Source of the DNA: Paenibacillus kobensis NBRC 15729
GTDB taxonomy: Bacteria; Bacillota; Bacilli; Paenibacillales; Paenibacillaceae
Assembly (NCBI RefSeq): GCF_004000825.1
Contig: NZ_BILZ01000035.1
Span: 1-61,684 of the forward strand
Reading direction: 5' to 3'
Length of the DNA stretch: 61,684 nt
Both the position numbers and the translations under genes were made by a program. The notes under the pieces are model-generated. The model worked only from the letters and a program-made list of their open reading frames with translations. It was not told the origin of the DNA and made no database searches. The first letter of the stretch is position 1, and each line of letters starts with the position of its first letter. This document shows, piece by piece, positions 33,039-42,140 of this stretch.

Positions 33039-35546
33039 CTATCGCTTACTGCCATAACCGCCGCTTAACTCCTTCAACCGCTGCTGCAGCATCTCCACCC
33101 TCTTCACGTCGGACGGATCGCAATTCCTCAATTCCCGCTTGAATGCGTCTCTCGCGAAATCCCGGTCATTAATCTTCAGGAACCGGACTCCCGCGTCATA
33201 ATGCCGGTGCAAAATATTGTTAAGCACAATGGCAGCCCCCCGCCAATGGCCCTCTGAGTCAAACTGTCTCACCTTATATTCATTCATCGTCTGATTCCAG
33301 TAAGAGGCTTCTTCCTTATTCCGCCTTGCAATAGTCATGGCGAATTTCTGCACCGCTTGGAAATCCTCCAGCGCATCCAGACACCGGACGACCTCCCGAT
33401 TAAGCCCCGCCCGCTCAAAACGATGCCGCGCCGCTTCGTAGTCGCCGTTTTCATACGCGATCCATGCTTCGCACTCGCTGACATACCGCTCGACCTGCTG
33501 GTCGCCGCTTGCCCGCTCGAAGCAGTCCAACGCTTGCGTGTACAGCTTCCGCTTCATGAGGCGGACGCCCTCGTTCACCCAATCCGTCGCCCGCTCCTTC
33601 TCATCGGATGCGGCCGCTCCAACCGCAGACTCATGCTCCAGTGCCACATTGTTATCTAGATAAGAGCCGAACGCAGGCAAGTTCCAGAAGCCCGAAGGCA
33701 TACGGTCATAAATATAGACGACATGGCTGGCTCGGGTCACCGCCACATACAGCATATTAAGCTCGCTGCTAAGCTTCCTCTGAATGCGCAAATCGCTCGT
33801 TATCCGGTATGTTTGGCCAAGCCCCATCTGCCGGGTTGTCGTATTCCAGAACTCATGCTCCTCACTGTCCTGCCGGAAGAAGTCCCAGATCATAACCCGC
33901 TCGAACTCCAGCCCCTTCACTTGGACAATGCTAAAGATAAGCGGCGACAGCCCGTACGTCGTCCGGAAGTAATGACGAAGCTCGTTCCTTTCCTCCTCTG
34001 TTCGAACGATGATCGCTTGGTGAGGACCGAACGAGTGAACAAAGTGCCCCATCTCTTGCTCCGCCATTCCAGAGTAGTAGCGCGGCTTATCTCCTTGGAT
34101 AAAACTAATGGACGGCTTGGCTTTAATTTTCCGGTCGGTCAAGTCGCGTTCCATCCCATTAATAACGCCGGCCAGATCGATAATGGAGCCGACGCTTCGG
34201 TAATTGAACGACAGATGAAGCAGCTCGGGCGGACGGTGCTTGAAGCATTGGGTGAACAAGTCATTGATGTTCGCCCATCGGAAGCCGCTATGATGCAGAA
34301 TCTGTTGGTCATCGCCAGTCAGGAACAGCCTCGCCGCATTCTCATTCACCATCGTGTGCAGCAACCGGATATGAAGCAGCGTCAAATCCTGCACTTCGTC
34401 GCAGAAGACGTAATCGTACGTCTCGTGATTCGATTGGATCGATTGATACAGCAGATCCTGCTCATCGACCTTGAACTCATCCTCCAGCTGTTTCTGGTAG
34501 TTGCGGAAATGTTCGTACGCCGCTTTCCGCTTATCGAAGAAGTTCGGTGCTTGATCCCGTGACAGCTTCATATATTGCGGCTCCGGCAGAATGTATCCAT
34601 CGAACGCTCTTCCGCCTTTAATGATGCCTCTGATCTCTTCCCACATCATTAATGCAGGGAATTCGTTCATGATCCGGTTCGATCTCGCATACTTGCCGTA
34701 CGTATGAAGAAATCTCTCACGCTTAACGACGTCCTGAGACTTATCGTACCGGCGCTCTTGAACGAGCTGATCGAACGTTTTGAAATAGGTGTTACGCTTG
34801 TATAGCTCCTCGTCATCGAGCCCCGCCACTAGTTCACGGAACATTTTGCCGGCTTCGTCGCATAGATCTTTCGTATACGTCACATATAACTTCTTCTGTG
34901 CAGCATCCGTCTCCAGCAGCTTGTGAATCATAATCGTCGTCTTCCCGCTGCCCGCCGTTCCTCCCAGCAGAATCGGCAGGGGAGCTTCCGCGTAGCTGCG
35001 CTGCTCCGGACTTAGGCTGAGCTTGAACCTCACATATTCGTTCCCGGCCATTTCTTTCGACTGCATCAGGCGGATCACGGAGTCCTCATCCAGCTCGTAC
35101 GACTTCAACTGATTGAGATAGCAGTAGAAGAGATCCTGCTCTTCCGTCCAGACCGGCTGCGTCTCGCTTACAAGCTCATCCAAGGAGCATGACTTCGGCT
35201 TCTCCTCTTCGTACCGTTCCGGGGTGTACTCTTCCTGCAGCAGCACGCTAGCCGTCCGAATGACATCGTCATGCTCAACCTCGAAATGGAAGATCAAGAG
35301 CGCCGCTTTCCTGTTCGTCTCCCGGTTCTTCACGATCGTGAAGAGCATTCTTCTCGCCCGGTCTGCTCTTGCTTCATATATGGTTCTCGCCCGGTTAATC
35401 GAGCGAAGCTTCTTCACTCTGGTTCCGTTGCCCCAGTCTCCGTTACGGAGCCTCTCCAATCGGACCGAAAGTTGATCGAACCGGTCCCTGGGCATCCCTT
35501 GAAGCTCTTCATTCGCCGAATCGGTAAAATAAATCTCGTACTTCAT
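33039..35546 (-). CDS. Superfamily 1 (UvrD-like) helicase with N-terminal RelE-like domain
   Basis: 835 residues from ATG 35546. Residues about 1-95 resemble a RelE/ParE toxin fold: MKYEIYFTDSANEELQGMP, then VKKLRS, then IYEARADRARRMLFTIV. Next is a UvrD/Rep-like helicase: Walker A LLGGTAGSGKTTIMI at about 195, motif II VFCDEVQDLT at about 380, motif III LTGDDQQILHHSG, motif IV FNYRSVGSI, and motif VI MLYVAVTRASHVVY. The C-terminal 200 residues are helical TPR-like (ALDCFERASGDQ, YENGDYEAARHRFERAG), suited to partner binding. Helicases with such N-terminal domains are known as a group, but their function is not established. It heads a two-gene unit with the 353-residue unknown protein. Confidence 0.85.
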   Translation of the reverse strand: MKYEIYFTDSANEELQGMPRDRFDQLSVRLERLRNGDWGNGTRVKKLRSINRARTIYEARADRARRMLFTIVKNRETNRKAALLIFHFEVEHDDVIRTASVLLQEEYTPERYEEEKPKSCSLDELVSETQPVWTEEQDLFYCYLNQLKSYELDEDSVIRLMQSKEMAGNEYVRFKLSLSPEQRSYAEAPLPILLGGTAGSGKTTIMIHKLLETDAAQKKLYVTYTKDLCDEAGKMFRELVAGLDDEELYKRNTYFKTFDQLVQERRYDKSQDVVKRERFLHTYGKYARSNRIMNEFPALMMWEEIRGIIKGGRAFDGYILPEPQYMKLSRDQAPNFFDKRKAAYEHFRNYQKQLEDEFKVDEQDLLYQSIQSNHETYDYVFCDEVQDLTLLHIRLLHTMVNENAARLFLTGDDQQILHHSGFRWANINDLFTQCFKHRPPELLHLSFNYRSVGSIIDLAGVINGMERDLTDRKIKAKPSISFIQGDKPRYYSGMAEQEMGHFVHSFGPHQAIIVRTEEERNELRHYFRTTYGLSPLIFSIVQVKGLEFERVMIWDFFRQDSEEHEFWNTTTRQMGLGQTYRITSDLRIQRKLSSELNMLYVAVTRASHVVYIYDRMPSGFWNLPAFGSYLDNNVALEHESAVGAAASDEKERATDWVNEGVRLMKRKLYTQALDCFERASGDQQVERYVSECEAWIAYENGDYEAARHRFERAGLNREVVRCLDALEDFQAVQKFAMTIARRNKEEASYWNQTMNEYKVRQFDSEGHWRGAAIVLNNILHRHYDAGVRFLKINDRDFARDAFKRELRNCDPSDVKRVEMLQQRLKELSGGYGSKR

Positions 35547-36069
35547 CCCATCACCCAATCCCCACGCTCGAATCCTTCGATCCCTCGATATAAACCTATA
35601 GATGCACGACTATCGACCAAGTTCTCGCCACCACATAAGACCATCTTACTATTAGGAAAGCGTTTGAGAAATCGTTCCAACCCAAATTTAAGACAAACCT
35701 TAGCCATTGGTAATGAAAGTTATTTTCCATATTTAGAAAACGCCAACGAACAGGTTTCACGTCCGCTGGCCCCGTCCTGAATTACCATTTACATCCTCTC
35801 CATGCCCAGGTCCGCTGTAATGGATTTCATCCAAGCTCACGCTGCGTTCCGCATCATTTTCCCATTAAATAGATAATCCTCTAAGGACTAAAAATAATGA
35901 CTGCCGCACCTAAACAAAAGATTCAAGCATAGGGCGAGAACGGAAGCAATTCCGACCCAGAACGCGAAAAACTTAGGTTGCCCCGCGCTGAATCCCCTCC
36001 TTCGAACTATATGCCTCCCTATCCGCCGTGCTTGCGAATTCGCTCCGCTAGCTTCCATTGTAAGCGTGT
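35547..36069. other. Gene-free interval before the ABC exporter
   Basis: About 520 bp without a gene I can support. It contains the promoter side of the minus-strand helicase gene and leads into the exporter promoter at 36070. No repeat of the tetrad type is seen. Confidence 0.5.
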
Positions 36070-36113
36070 TATAATCCTCATAGTTTCGGAAATGGGAGCA
36101 TCTCCCGAAACTA
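36070..36113 (+). promoter_or_regulatory. -10 element and overlapping operator-like palindrome of the ABC exporter
   Basis: TATAAT at 36070-36075 lies about 70 bp before the start at 36147; no good -35 is visible. Immediately downstream TAGTTTCGG (36081-36089) and CCGAAACTA (36105-36113) form a perfect 9-bp inverted repeat, with GGGAG/CTCCC nested inside. A repressor bound here would block the transcription start; alternatively it folds in the leader RNA. Confidence 0.6.
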
Positions 36114-36146
36114 GATAATCGACAACCTACAGAAGCTGGTGATCAG

Positions 36147-37916
36147 ATGTTTCAACTGAAGTGGCTTTGGCACAATTTGAAAGGGGATCGGGTACGCTAC
36201 ATACTCGCGTTAATTCTATCGGTGGCAGGCTCCTCGCTTACCATCATCAATCCGTACATCGGCCAACGTATCGTCGATACGTTCATCACAGGCGATAACG
36301 CGGCTCAAAATCTAACCGATGAGCGTTCGCTGCTGATCGGCTTATGCTTCGGCATGGTCGGCTTTACGCTGCTGCGTACAGGGATGGCTTACTTCACGAC
36401 TCTCCTGTATGAACGGGCCTCGCAGAACATGCTGTACCGGGTCCGGATTTTCTTGTACAACAAAATCCAAGGCCAGGATATGCAATATTACGACCGCAAC
36501 CGTACGGGCGATCTGATGACGAAGATGACCGGCGACTTGGATATGGTGCGGCACACGATGGCGTGGATCATTAAGACGATTATCGAGTCGCTGACGATCT
36601 TCATCGCAGCCGTCGTCTACTTCTTCTATATTGATGCCGAGCTGACTTGGTGGCTGCTGATTCTGGCCCCTCCGATCTTCATCGTGGCGTTCATCTTCGC
36701 TAGACGCGTCCGTCCGATGTATGGCGACCTGCGGGAGAAGCTGTCGCAGCTGAATACGGTCACGCAGGAAAATATCGCAGGCAACCGAGTCGTGAAAGCG
36801 TTCGCTCGCGAAGAGTTCGAAGTAGAGAAATTCGGCGAGAAGAACGTCAACTATTCCAAGGCCAATAAGGCCGCGGCTATGGTATGGCTCGATTACTTCC
36901 CTTATCTGGAGACGTTCGCGCAAGCGTTCTTCGTCATTCTGATGCTGGCGGGCGGCTTCCTCATCATGGACGGGCGAATCACCTTCGGCGAATTCTCCGC
37001 CTTCTCCGCCTTGATCTGGGGACTGGCCAACCCGATGCGCACCATCGGCATCATTATCAATGACATTCAACGTTTCTTCGCCAGCCTGAACAAAATCGTC
37101 GACGTCTACTACGCCGAACCGCGTATCGTCAACGAGCATAAGGGCAACGAGAAACGCCGTTATGAAGGACGCATTGAATTCGATAACGTCAGCTTCAAAT
37201 ACGACAACGCTGTCGTGCTCGAGAATATCAGCTTCTCCGTCGAGCCCGGCGAGACGATCGCGATTATGGGGGCGACAGGCTCGGGCAAGACATCGCTCAT
37301 CAACCTGATCCCTCGCTTCTACGATGTGTCGAAGGGCCGCGTCATCGTGGACGGCACCGACGTCCGCAAGCTGGAGATCGATGAGCTGCGCGGCAACATC
37401 GGCGTCGCGACGCAGGATGTTCTGCTGTTCTCCGATACGATTGACGGCAATATCGCTTACGGCGATCCGGATATGCCGGAGGAGGATGTAGAGAACTTCG
37501 CCAAGCTCGCAGCCGCTCACGACTTTATTCGTAAAATGCCGGATGGCTACAACACGATCGTCGGCGAACGCGGCGTCGGCTTGTCCGGCGGCCAGAAGCA
37601 GCGTATCGCGCTCTCCCGGGCAATGGCTGTGAAGCCTCCGATCCTCATTCTGGACGACACGACTTCCGCCGTCGACAATGAGACGGAAGAGCATATTCAG
37701 AAGAGCTTGCGGGAGCTCGACTTCACGTGCACGAAGATCATTATCGCGCAGCGCGTATCGACGACGGCCGAAGCCGACCGTATTCTTATTCTGGATAACG
37801 GACGCGTCATCGAGGAAGGCACCCATGCCGAGCTGCTGAAGAAGCGCGGTTATTATTACGAAGTATTCAAGCTGCAGAACGAAGGCATCGGAAGGCAGGC
37901 GACTACCCATGGCTAG
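36147..37916 (+). CDS. ABC exporter half-transporter, degenerate-site subunit (YknU/BmrC-like)
   Basis: 589 residues: six membrane helices (about 15-310) and a nucleotide-binding domain (about 345-580). Walker A is GATGSGKTS, the signature is LSGGQKQR, and Walker B is ILILDDTTSAVD. The catalytic Glu after Walker B is Asp, and the switch His is Gln (IIIAQRVSTT). This degenerate ATP site is what is expected of one half of heterodimeric exporters such as BmrC or TM287, with hydrolysis at the other site. It overlaps the second half-transporter gene by 8 bp, so they are coupled. Probably exports drugs, lipids or peptides; substrate cannot be read from the sequence. Confidence 0.93.
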   Translation: MFQLKWLWHNLKGDRVRYILALILSVAGSSLTIINPYIGQRIVDTFITGDNAAQNLTDERSLLIGLCFGMVGFTLLRTGMAYFTTLLYERASQNMLYRVRIFLYNKIQGQDMQYYDRNRTGDLMTKMTGDLDMVRHTMAWIIKTIIESLTIFIAAVVYFFYIDAELTWWLLILAPPIFIVAFIFARRVRPMYGDLREKLSQLNTVTQENIAGNRVVKAFAREEFEVEKFGEKNVNYSKANKAAAMVWLDYFPYLETFAQAFFVILMLAGGFLIMDGRITFGEFSAFSALIWGLANPMRTIGIIINDIQRFFASLNKIVDVYYAEPRIVNEHKGNEKRRYEGRIEFDNVSFKYDNAVVLENISFSVEPGETIAIMGATGSGKTSLINLIPRFYDVSKGRVIVDGTDVRKLEIDELRGNIGVATQDVLLFSDTIDGNIAYGDPDMPEEDVENFAKLAAAHDFIRKMPDGYNTIVGERGVGLSGGQKQRIALSRAMAVKPPILILDDTTSAVDNETEEHIQKSLRELDFTCTKIIIAQRVSTTAEADRILILDNGRVIEEGTHAELLKKRGYYYEVFKLQNEGIGRQATTHG

Positions 37917-39684
37917 AAATAAATTCGACATCGACGAGAATTTGGAGTCTCCTTTCGATATAAGACACTTCAAGCGCGCGCTCGTCTACATCCGGAAGCA
38001 GCAGAAGCCGATGATCATCGCGTTCATCCTGAGCGCGCTCTCGGCAGGCATCGGTCTCTCGGCGCCGCTTATCATGCAGCATGTCGTCGACGTGACGATT
38101 CCGGCGAAAGACAAATCCGGGCTGATCGGCTGGTCCGCGCTTACGCTCGCCACGATCGTCGTCAGCGTCATTCTGGCGACGATTCGCTCGCGCATCATGA
38201 CGCGCGTCGGCCAGGATATTATTTTCGAGATTCGGACGGACTTGTTCAAGCACTTGCAGAAGCTTCCGTTCCAGTACTATGATGACCGGCCGCAGGGCAA
38301 AATTCTGATCCGGGTCGTCAACTACGTCAACTCCGTATCCGACGTGTTGTCCAACGGTATTATCAACTTTATTCTCGAAATCTTGAACTTGATCTTCATC
38401 GCGATCTTCATGTTCGCGGTCGATGTGAGATTGTCGTTCGTCATTCTCGGAGGTCTGCCGATCTTCATGGGCGTCATCATGCTCCTTAAGACGAGACAGC
38501 GCCGGGCATGGCAAGCCGTATCCAATAAGAGCTCGAACTTGAACGCCTACATGCAGGAAAGCATCAGCGGCATTCGCGTCACTCAAATTTTCACCCGCGA
38601 GAAGCGCAATGAAGGCATCTTCACCCGCCTCGCCGGCAACTACCGCAGCACGTGGATGCAGACGATGTACTTGAACTTCCTCATCCCGTTCTCGGTCGAT
38701 AACCTGAGTACGCTCGTCGTCACGGCGATCTATGTCGTCGGACTGCTCGGAATGGGGCCGGAAGGCGTAACGATCGGCGTCATTCTCGCCATGGGCAACT
38801 ATGCTTGGCGCTTCTGGCAGCCGGTGCTCAACTTGTCGAACATTTATAACAGCTTCATCAACGCCGTCTCCTATCTCGAGCGTATCTTCGAGACGCTGGA
38901 CGAGCCGGTAACGGTCAGCGACGTGCCGAACGCACGGGAACTGCCGCAGATCCAAGGCCGCGTCACGTTCGACGATGTGACGTTCGCTTACGATCCAGGT
39001 ATCAACGTCCTCGAGAACCTGTCGTTCGACATCAAGCCGGGCGAGAGCATCGCGCTTGTCGGACCGACGGGCGCCGGCAAAACGACGGTCGTCAACCTGA
39101 TCTCCCGCTTCTATAACATTACTGGCGGCAGCATTCGGATTGACGGCCACGACATCGGGGAAGTGAAGCTGGAGTCGCTGCGCAGCCAGATGGGCATTAT
39201 GCTGCAGGACAGCTTTATTTTCTCCGGGACGATCATGGACAATATCCGCTACGGCCGGCTGGATGCGACGGAAGAAGAGATCATTGCCGCTGCCAAAACC
39301 GTCTGCGCCGACGAGTTCATTCGCGAATTCGAGGACGGCTACATGACGGAGGTCAACGAGCGCGGCTCGAAGCTGTCCCAAGGCCAGCGGCAGCTCATCT
39401 CGTTCGCCCGCACGCTGCTCGCTAATCCGCGCATCCTCATTCTGGACGAAGCAACTTCGTCCATCGATGCCCGGACCGAGCGCCTGCTGCAGAAAGGCTT
39501 GAACGAGCTGCTCAAGGGTCGCACCTCGTTCATTATCGCGCACCGTCTCTCGACGGTGAAGAACTGCGACCGCATCATGTACGTCGCTGACAAAGGCATC
39601 GCCGAATCCGGCTCGCATGACGAGCTGATCGCGAAGCGCGGCCGCTACCACAAGCTGTACACCGCTCAGAAGATGGAGGCTTAG
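37909..39684 (+). CDS. ABC exporter half-transporter, consensus-site subunit (YknV/BmrD-like)
   Basis: 591 residues: six membrane helices (about 35-325) and a nucleotide-binding domain (about 355-585). Walker A GPTGAGKTT, Walker B ILILDEATSSID with the catalytic Glu, and switch His in FIIAHRLSTV are all intact. The signature is LSQGQRQ instead of LSGGQ. In heterodimers the degenerate site is made by the first subunit's Walker motifs and the second subunit's signature, so the altered signature here and the altered Walker B and switch in the partner fit together. Terminated by the strong hairpin at 39705. Confidence 0.94.
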   Translation: MARNKFDIDENLESPFDIRHFKRALVYIRKQQKPMIIAFILSALSAGIGLSAPLIMQHVVDVTIPAKDKSGLIGWSALTLATIVVSVILATIRSRIMTRVGQDIIFEIRTDLFKHLQKLPFQYYDDRPQGKILIRVVNYVNSVSDVLSNGIINFILEILNLIFIAIFMFAVDVRLSFVILGGLPIFMGVIMLLKTRQRRAWQAVSNKSSNLNAYMQESISGIRVTQIFTREKRNEGIFTRLAGNYRSTWMQTMYLNFLIPFSVDNLSTLVVTAIYVVGLLGMGPEGVTIGVILAMGNYAWRFWQPVLNLSNIYNSFINAVSYLERIFETLDEPVTVSDVPNARELPQIQGRVTFDDVTFAYDPGINVLENLSFDIKPGESIALVGPTGAGKTTVVNLISRFYNITGGSIRIDGHDIGEVKLESLRSQMGIMLQDSFIFSGTIMDNIRYGRLDATEEEIIAAAKTVCADEFIREFEDGYMTEVNERGSKLSQGQRQLISFARTLLANPRILILDEATSSIDARTERLLQKGLNELLKGRTSFIIAHRLSTVKNCDRIMYVADKGIAESGSHDELIAKRGRYHKLYTAQKMEA

Positions 39685-39704
39685 GCTTCCTTGCGTTAAT
39701 GGCA

Positions 39705-39739
39705 CAAGCCCCCGATCTCTGTTGAGATTCGGGGGCTTG
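39705..39739 (+). terminator. Terminator of the ABC exporter operon
   Basis: CAAGCCCCCGATCTC and GAGATTCGGGGGCTTG form a long stem with a 4-base loop, followed by TTGCTCTTCC. It begins 21 bp past the stop. Confidence 0.9.
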
Positions 39740-39810
39740 TTGCTCTTCCTATTACATTCAGCAGCATGGTCACATGGTCAGACACTTCTTTCGCTAATCT
39801 TGGATTGGTT

Positions 39811-39994
39811 CCTGTATAATGTGCAGCCATTTCATTTCAGGATGTCTCTGGACGCATCAAGCCTGCATATTGTGCAGACTTTTCATGCGTTAATTCCGAT
39901 ATAAAGCTCGAACTGACCCCAATTCCTGTACAATCTGCAGTATCTTCTGCTCCGGATGCTCTCATGGCGCCAAATGCCTGCACATACTGCATGC
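39811..39994. repeat. Four-copy palindromic repeat element (tetrad 2)
   Basis: Four copies of a 14-bp quasi-palindrome close to TGYAYAATSTGCAG start at 39813, 39864, 39927 and 39979. Copies 1 and 3 match at 12 of 14 positions, and the flanks around them are also similar, giving an imperfect direct duplication of about 115 bp. Because the motif is nearly its own reverse complement, orientation is ambiguous. The remaining bases between 39740 and 40014 hold no gene. Confidence 0.7.
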
Positions 39995-40014
39995 TTTAAG
40001 AGTCGTTTGCTATT

Positions 40015-40060
40015 AAAAAAAGCACCAGCACCGGACACGGAAGCCCGGCGCTTGTGCTTT
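40015..40060 (-). terminator. Terminator of the TatD gene
   Basis: Minus strand: AGCACAAGCGCCGG pairs imperfectly with CCGGTGCTGGTGCT and is followed by seven T. It begins 17 bp after the stop at 40077. Confidence 0.85.
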
Positions 40061-40076
40061 TCGCTTGTCTGCAACC

Positions 40077-40862
40077 TTATATCCTGAAAAAAGCCTTCGC
40101 CGTCTCCGTCGTCGCCTGTGCGATCTCATCCGCCGGCTTGCCGATGCAACGTGCGACAGCGTTCAGAATATGCGGCAGGAACGCCGGCTCGTTCCGTCCT
40201 TCCGCCGGCTTCTCTTTCAAATCCCGCGGCGTCAGGAACGGCGCATCCGTCTCGATCATGAGCCGGTCCAGCGGAATGATGCGGACCAGGTCCCGCAGAT
40301 GCTTGCCTCTTCGCTCATCGCAGATCCAGCCGGTAATGCCGATATGATAGCCTAGATCGAGATAAGCTTTCAGCTCCGCATAAGAACCCGTAAAGCAATG
40401 GACGACCGCATGCCGGACGTCATGCTCCTTCAGAATGGCCGTAAAGTCCGTAAAAGCTTCCCGCTCATGCAGGAACAGCGGCATGTCCAGATCCTGCGCC
40501 AAGCGGATCTGCTCGGCGAACCACTTGCGCTGCACGTCCCTCGGCGAGAAATCCCGGTTATAGTCGAGACCGCATTCCCCGATCGCAACGACCTGTTGCT
40601 GCGCAGCGAGCTGTCTTAGTTTCGTGATCGTATCCTCGGTGCAGCTCTTCGCATCATGAGGATGTACCCCTGCAGTAGCGTACAGCTTGCCTGGATAACG
40701 GCTGGCATAGCGGGCAGCATCCTGACTGTTCCGCAGGCTCGTCCCGGTAATAATGAGCGGTGAGACCTGATTCTCAAGAGCCCGCTCGACCACCTGCTCG
40801 CGGTCCTGGTGGAACGAACGGTGCATCAGATTGACGCCGATATCGACGATTGGCGTTGGCAT
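40077..40862 (-). CDS. TatD family metal-dependent hydrolase (DNase-like)
   Basis: 261 residues, a TIM-barrel amidohydrolase of the TatD group, members of which are 3'-5' DNases or related hydrolases. Metal ligands in order: VDIGVNL (in place of the usual D-x-H pair, the usual His after Asp is missing: D-I-G-V-N-L), GVHPHDA, GECGLDYNRD (Glu), PLFLHERE (His), HCFTGS (His), and IETDAPFL (Asp). The change at the first pair, where most TatD proteins have DTHCHL, is also found in the TatD protein itself of E. coli, which has DIGVNL. TAGGAGGG lies 9 bases before the ATG. Monocistronic. Confidence 0.93.
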   Translation of the reverse strand: MPTPIVDIGVNLMHRSFHQDREQVVERALENQVSPLIITGTSLRNSQDAARYASRYPGKLYATAGVHPHDAKSCTEDTITKLRQLAAQQQVVAIGECGLDYNRDFSPRDVQRKWFAEQIRLAQDLDMPLFLHEREAFTDFTAILKEHDVRHAVVHCFTGSYAELKAYLDLGYHIGITGWICDERRGKHLRDLVRIIPLDRLMIETDAPFLTPRDLKEKPAEGRNEPAFLPHILNAVARCIGKPADEIAQATTETAKAFFRI

Positions 40863-40980
40863 ATTAGTCGACCCTCCTAATGGGGATATTCATATGATAA
40901 TTGGAAAATATGTACTCCCACTGACTGTAACATATCGCCTGGTCGCAAATCTATCATCCGTTACATTCCGCAAGCAACGG

Positions 40981-41012
40981 GAAAGGACCCGATCCGAAGA
41001 TCAGGTCCTTTC
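40981..41012 (-). terminator. Terminator-like hairpin of the stalk-domain gene
   Basis: GAAAGGACC and GGTCCTTTC with an inner GATC/GATC pair form a stem of about 13 bp. It is 26 bp beyond the stop at 41038; there is no long T run. Confidence 0.7.
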
Positions 41013-41037
41013 TATTACTGGAATACTTGTCTGCGAA

Positions 41038-41889
41038 TTAATAGAAATTAACCGACGACAGGTAGTACTGATTCGTTTCTTCATTCAAATTAACGAAGAA
41101 ATAAATGCCGATCTGTCCATGGTGATTAGCGCCTTCAACATCCACGAAGTATTCGAAATCGCGGCTATATTTACCGTCCATGTAGTCCGAGTCATCGTTG
41201 AAGTTTAATGCTTTCGCTTTATTAATAGCGCTGTTCGCGATAGGGGTCGTGATGGTAGCATCGTAGCTGTCACGGTAACCTTCGATGGACTTGTTAAACT
41301 CTTTCAACGAATCCTCGTAGTAATAGTTGCCGTATTCGCTTTTACCTACGTTCGCTTTCAACCACGTATCCATTTTATCGTCCTTGCCTGTTTTTAATGC
41401 ATCAGCATAGACTTGAATTAAGTAGGAAGCAATAGGCTTCAACGTTTCATAGATATCTGCGGATTTCGCATCTGCGCTTATCTGCGGGAAGCTTGTCGCT
41501 CCCGTGCTGACCGTTGCTCCATCATTGGATGAAGACGACGAGGACGACGTGCCCGCATCTTTCGTCGGGATTGCGGCACTATCATCGCTGCCCGCCGATG
41601 TAATGTCTACGCTGCTCGTCGAGCCGTTCCACGCTACCGAACCGCCGAGTGCTTCCATAACAGGTGCAGCTGGAATATAGGTACGGCCGTTGTACACGAT
41701 TGGATACAACTGCTCTTTGCCGTCGGCGAGATTGACTTTCGTGCCGTCAACTTTAATCGAGATGCCGGCATTCTGATACGCTTGAATTTTCTTTACGGTC
41801 GAACCCGCATACGCCACAGCGCCGATGGACGTCAGCACAGCCGTAGCCGTTACTGCGATCATGACTTTCTTGTTGAACCATTGTTTCAT
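41038..41889 (-). CDS. Secreted protein with copper-amine-oxidase-type N-terminal (stalk) domain
   Basis: 283 residues. Signal peptide at 1-29 (KKVMIAVTATAVLTSIGAVA, cleavage near AYA-GS). Residues about 38-95 form the Cu_amine_oxidN1 stalk domain often found in Paenibacillus surface proteins: IKVDGTKVNL, YPIVYNGRTYIPAAPVMEAL, GGSVAWNGSTSSVDI. A serine-rich linker follows (about 100-125), then a domain of about 150 residues I do not recognise, rich in Tyr and Asp. No catalytic oxidase domain is present, so it is not an oxidase; the stalk domain probably binds cell-wall material. AGGGG precedes the ATG by about 8 bases. Confidence 0.85.
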   Translation of the reverse strand: MKQWFNKKVMIAVTATAVLTSIGAVAYAGSTVKKIQAYQNAGISIKVDGTKVNLADGKEQLYPIVYNGRTYIPAAPVMEALGGSVAWNGSTSSVDITSAGSDDSAAIPTKDAGTSSSSSSSNDGATVSTGATSFPQISADAKSADIYETLKPIASYLIQVYADALKTGKDDKMDTWLKANVGKSEYGNYYYEDSLKEFNKSIEGYRDSYDATITTPIANSAINKAKALNFNDDSDYMDGKYSRDFEYFVDVEGANHHGQIGIYFFVNLNEETNQYYLSSVNFY

Positions 41890-42140
41890 TAGACTTTACC
41901 CCTATTCTGTACGTTATTATGATGTCTCATGGCATAATGAGAAGAAGCTGTTGCGTGTTCCAATTACCCACAAGATAAATCCTCGCTAGAAGATTTAAAT
42001 CTATGCAAAAATGATTATCCAATAGATACAAAATCTACTATAGCAGGTTATGTCATAATTTGTAACAGTTTTCCGCAGAATAATTGAGTATTACAGTCTA
42101 TTAACAACGTTATTTTATCAAACTTTTAGACTATTATTTT

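Noticed and set aside
36342-37973. 543-residue minus-strand open frame across the first ABC gene
   Set aside because: A mirror of codon use in a GC-rich gene; the plus strand encodes a complete ABC exporter, and the minus product has no recognisable motif.
37903-39705. 600-residue minus-strand open frame across the second ABC gene
   Set aside because: Same reason: low-complexity Asp/Arg/Val composition opposite a clear transporter gene.
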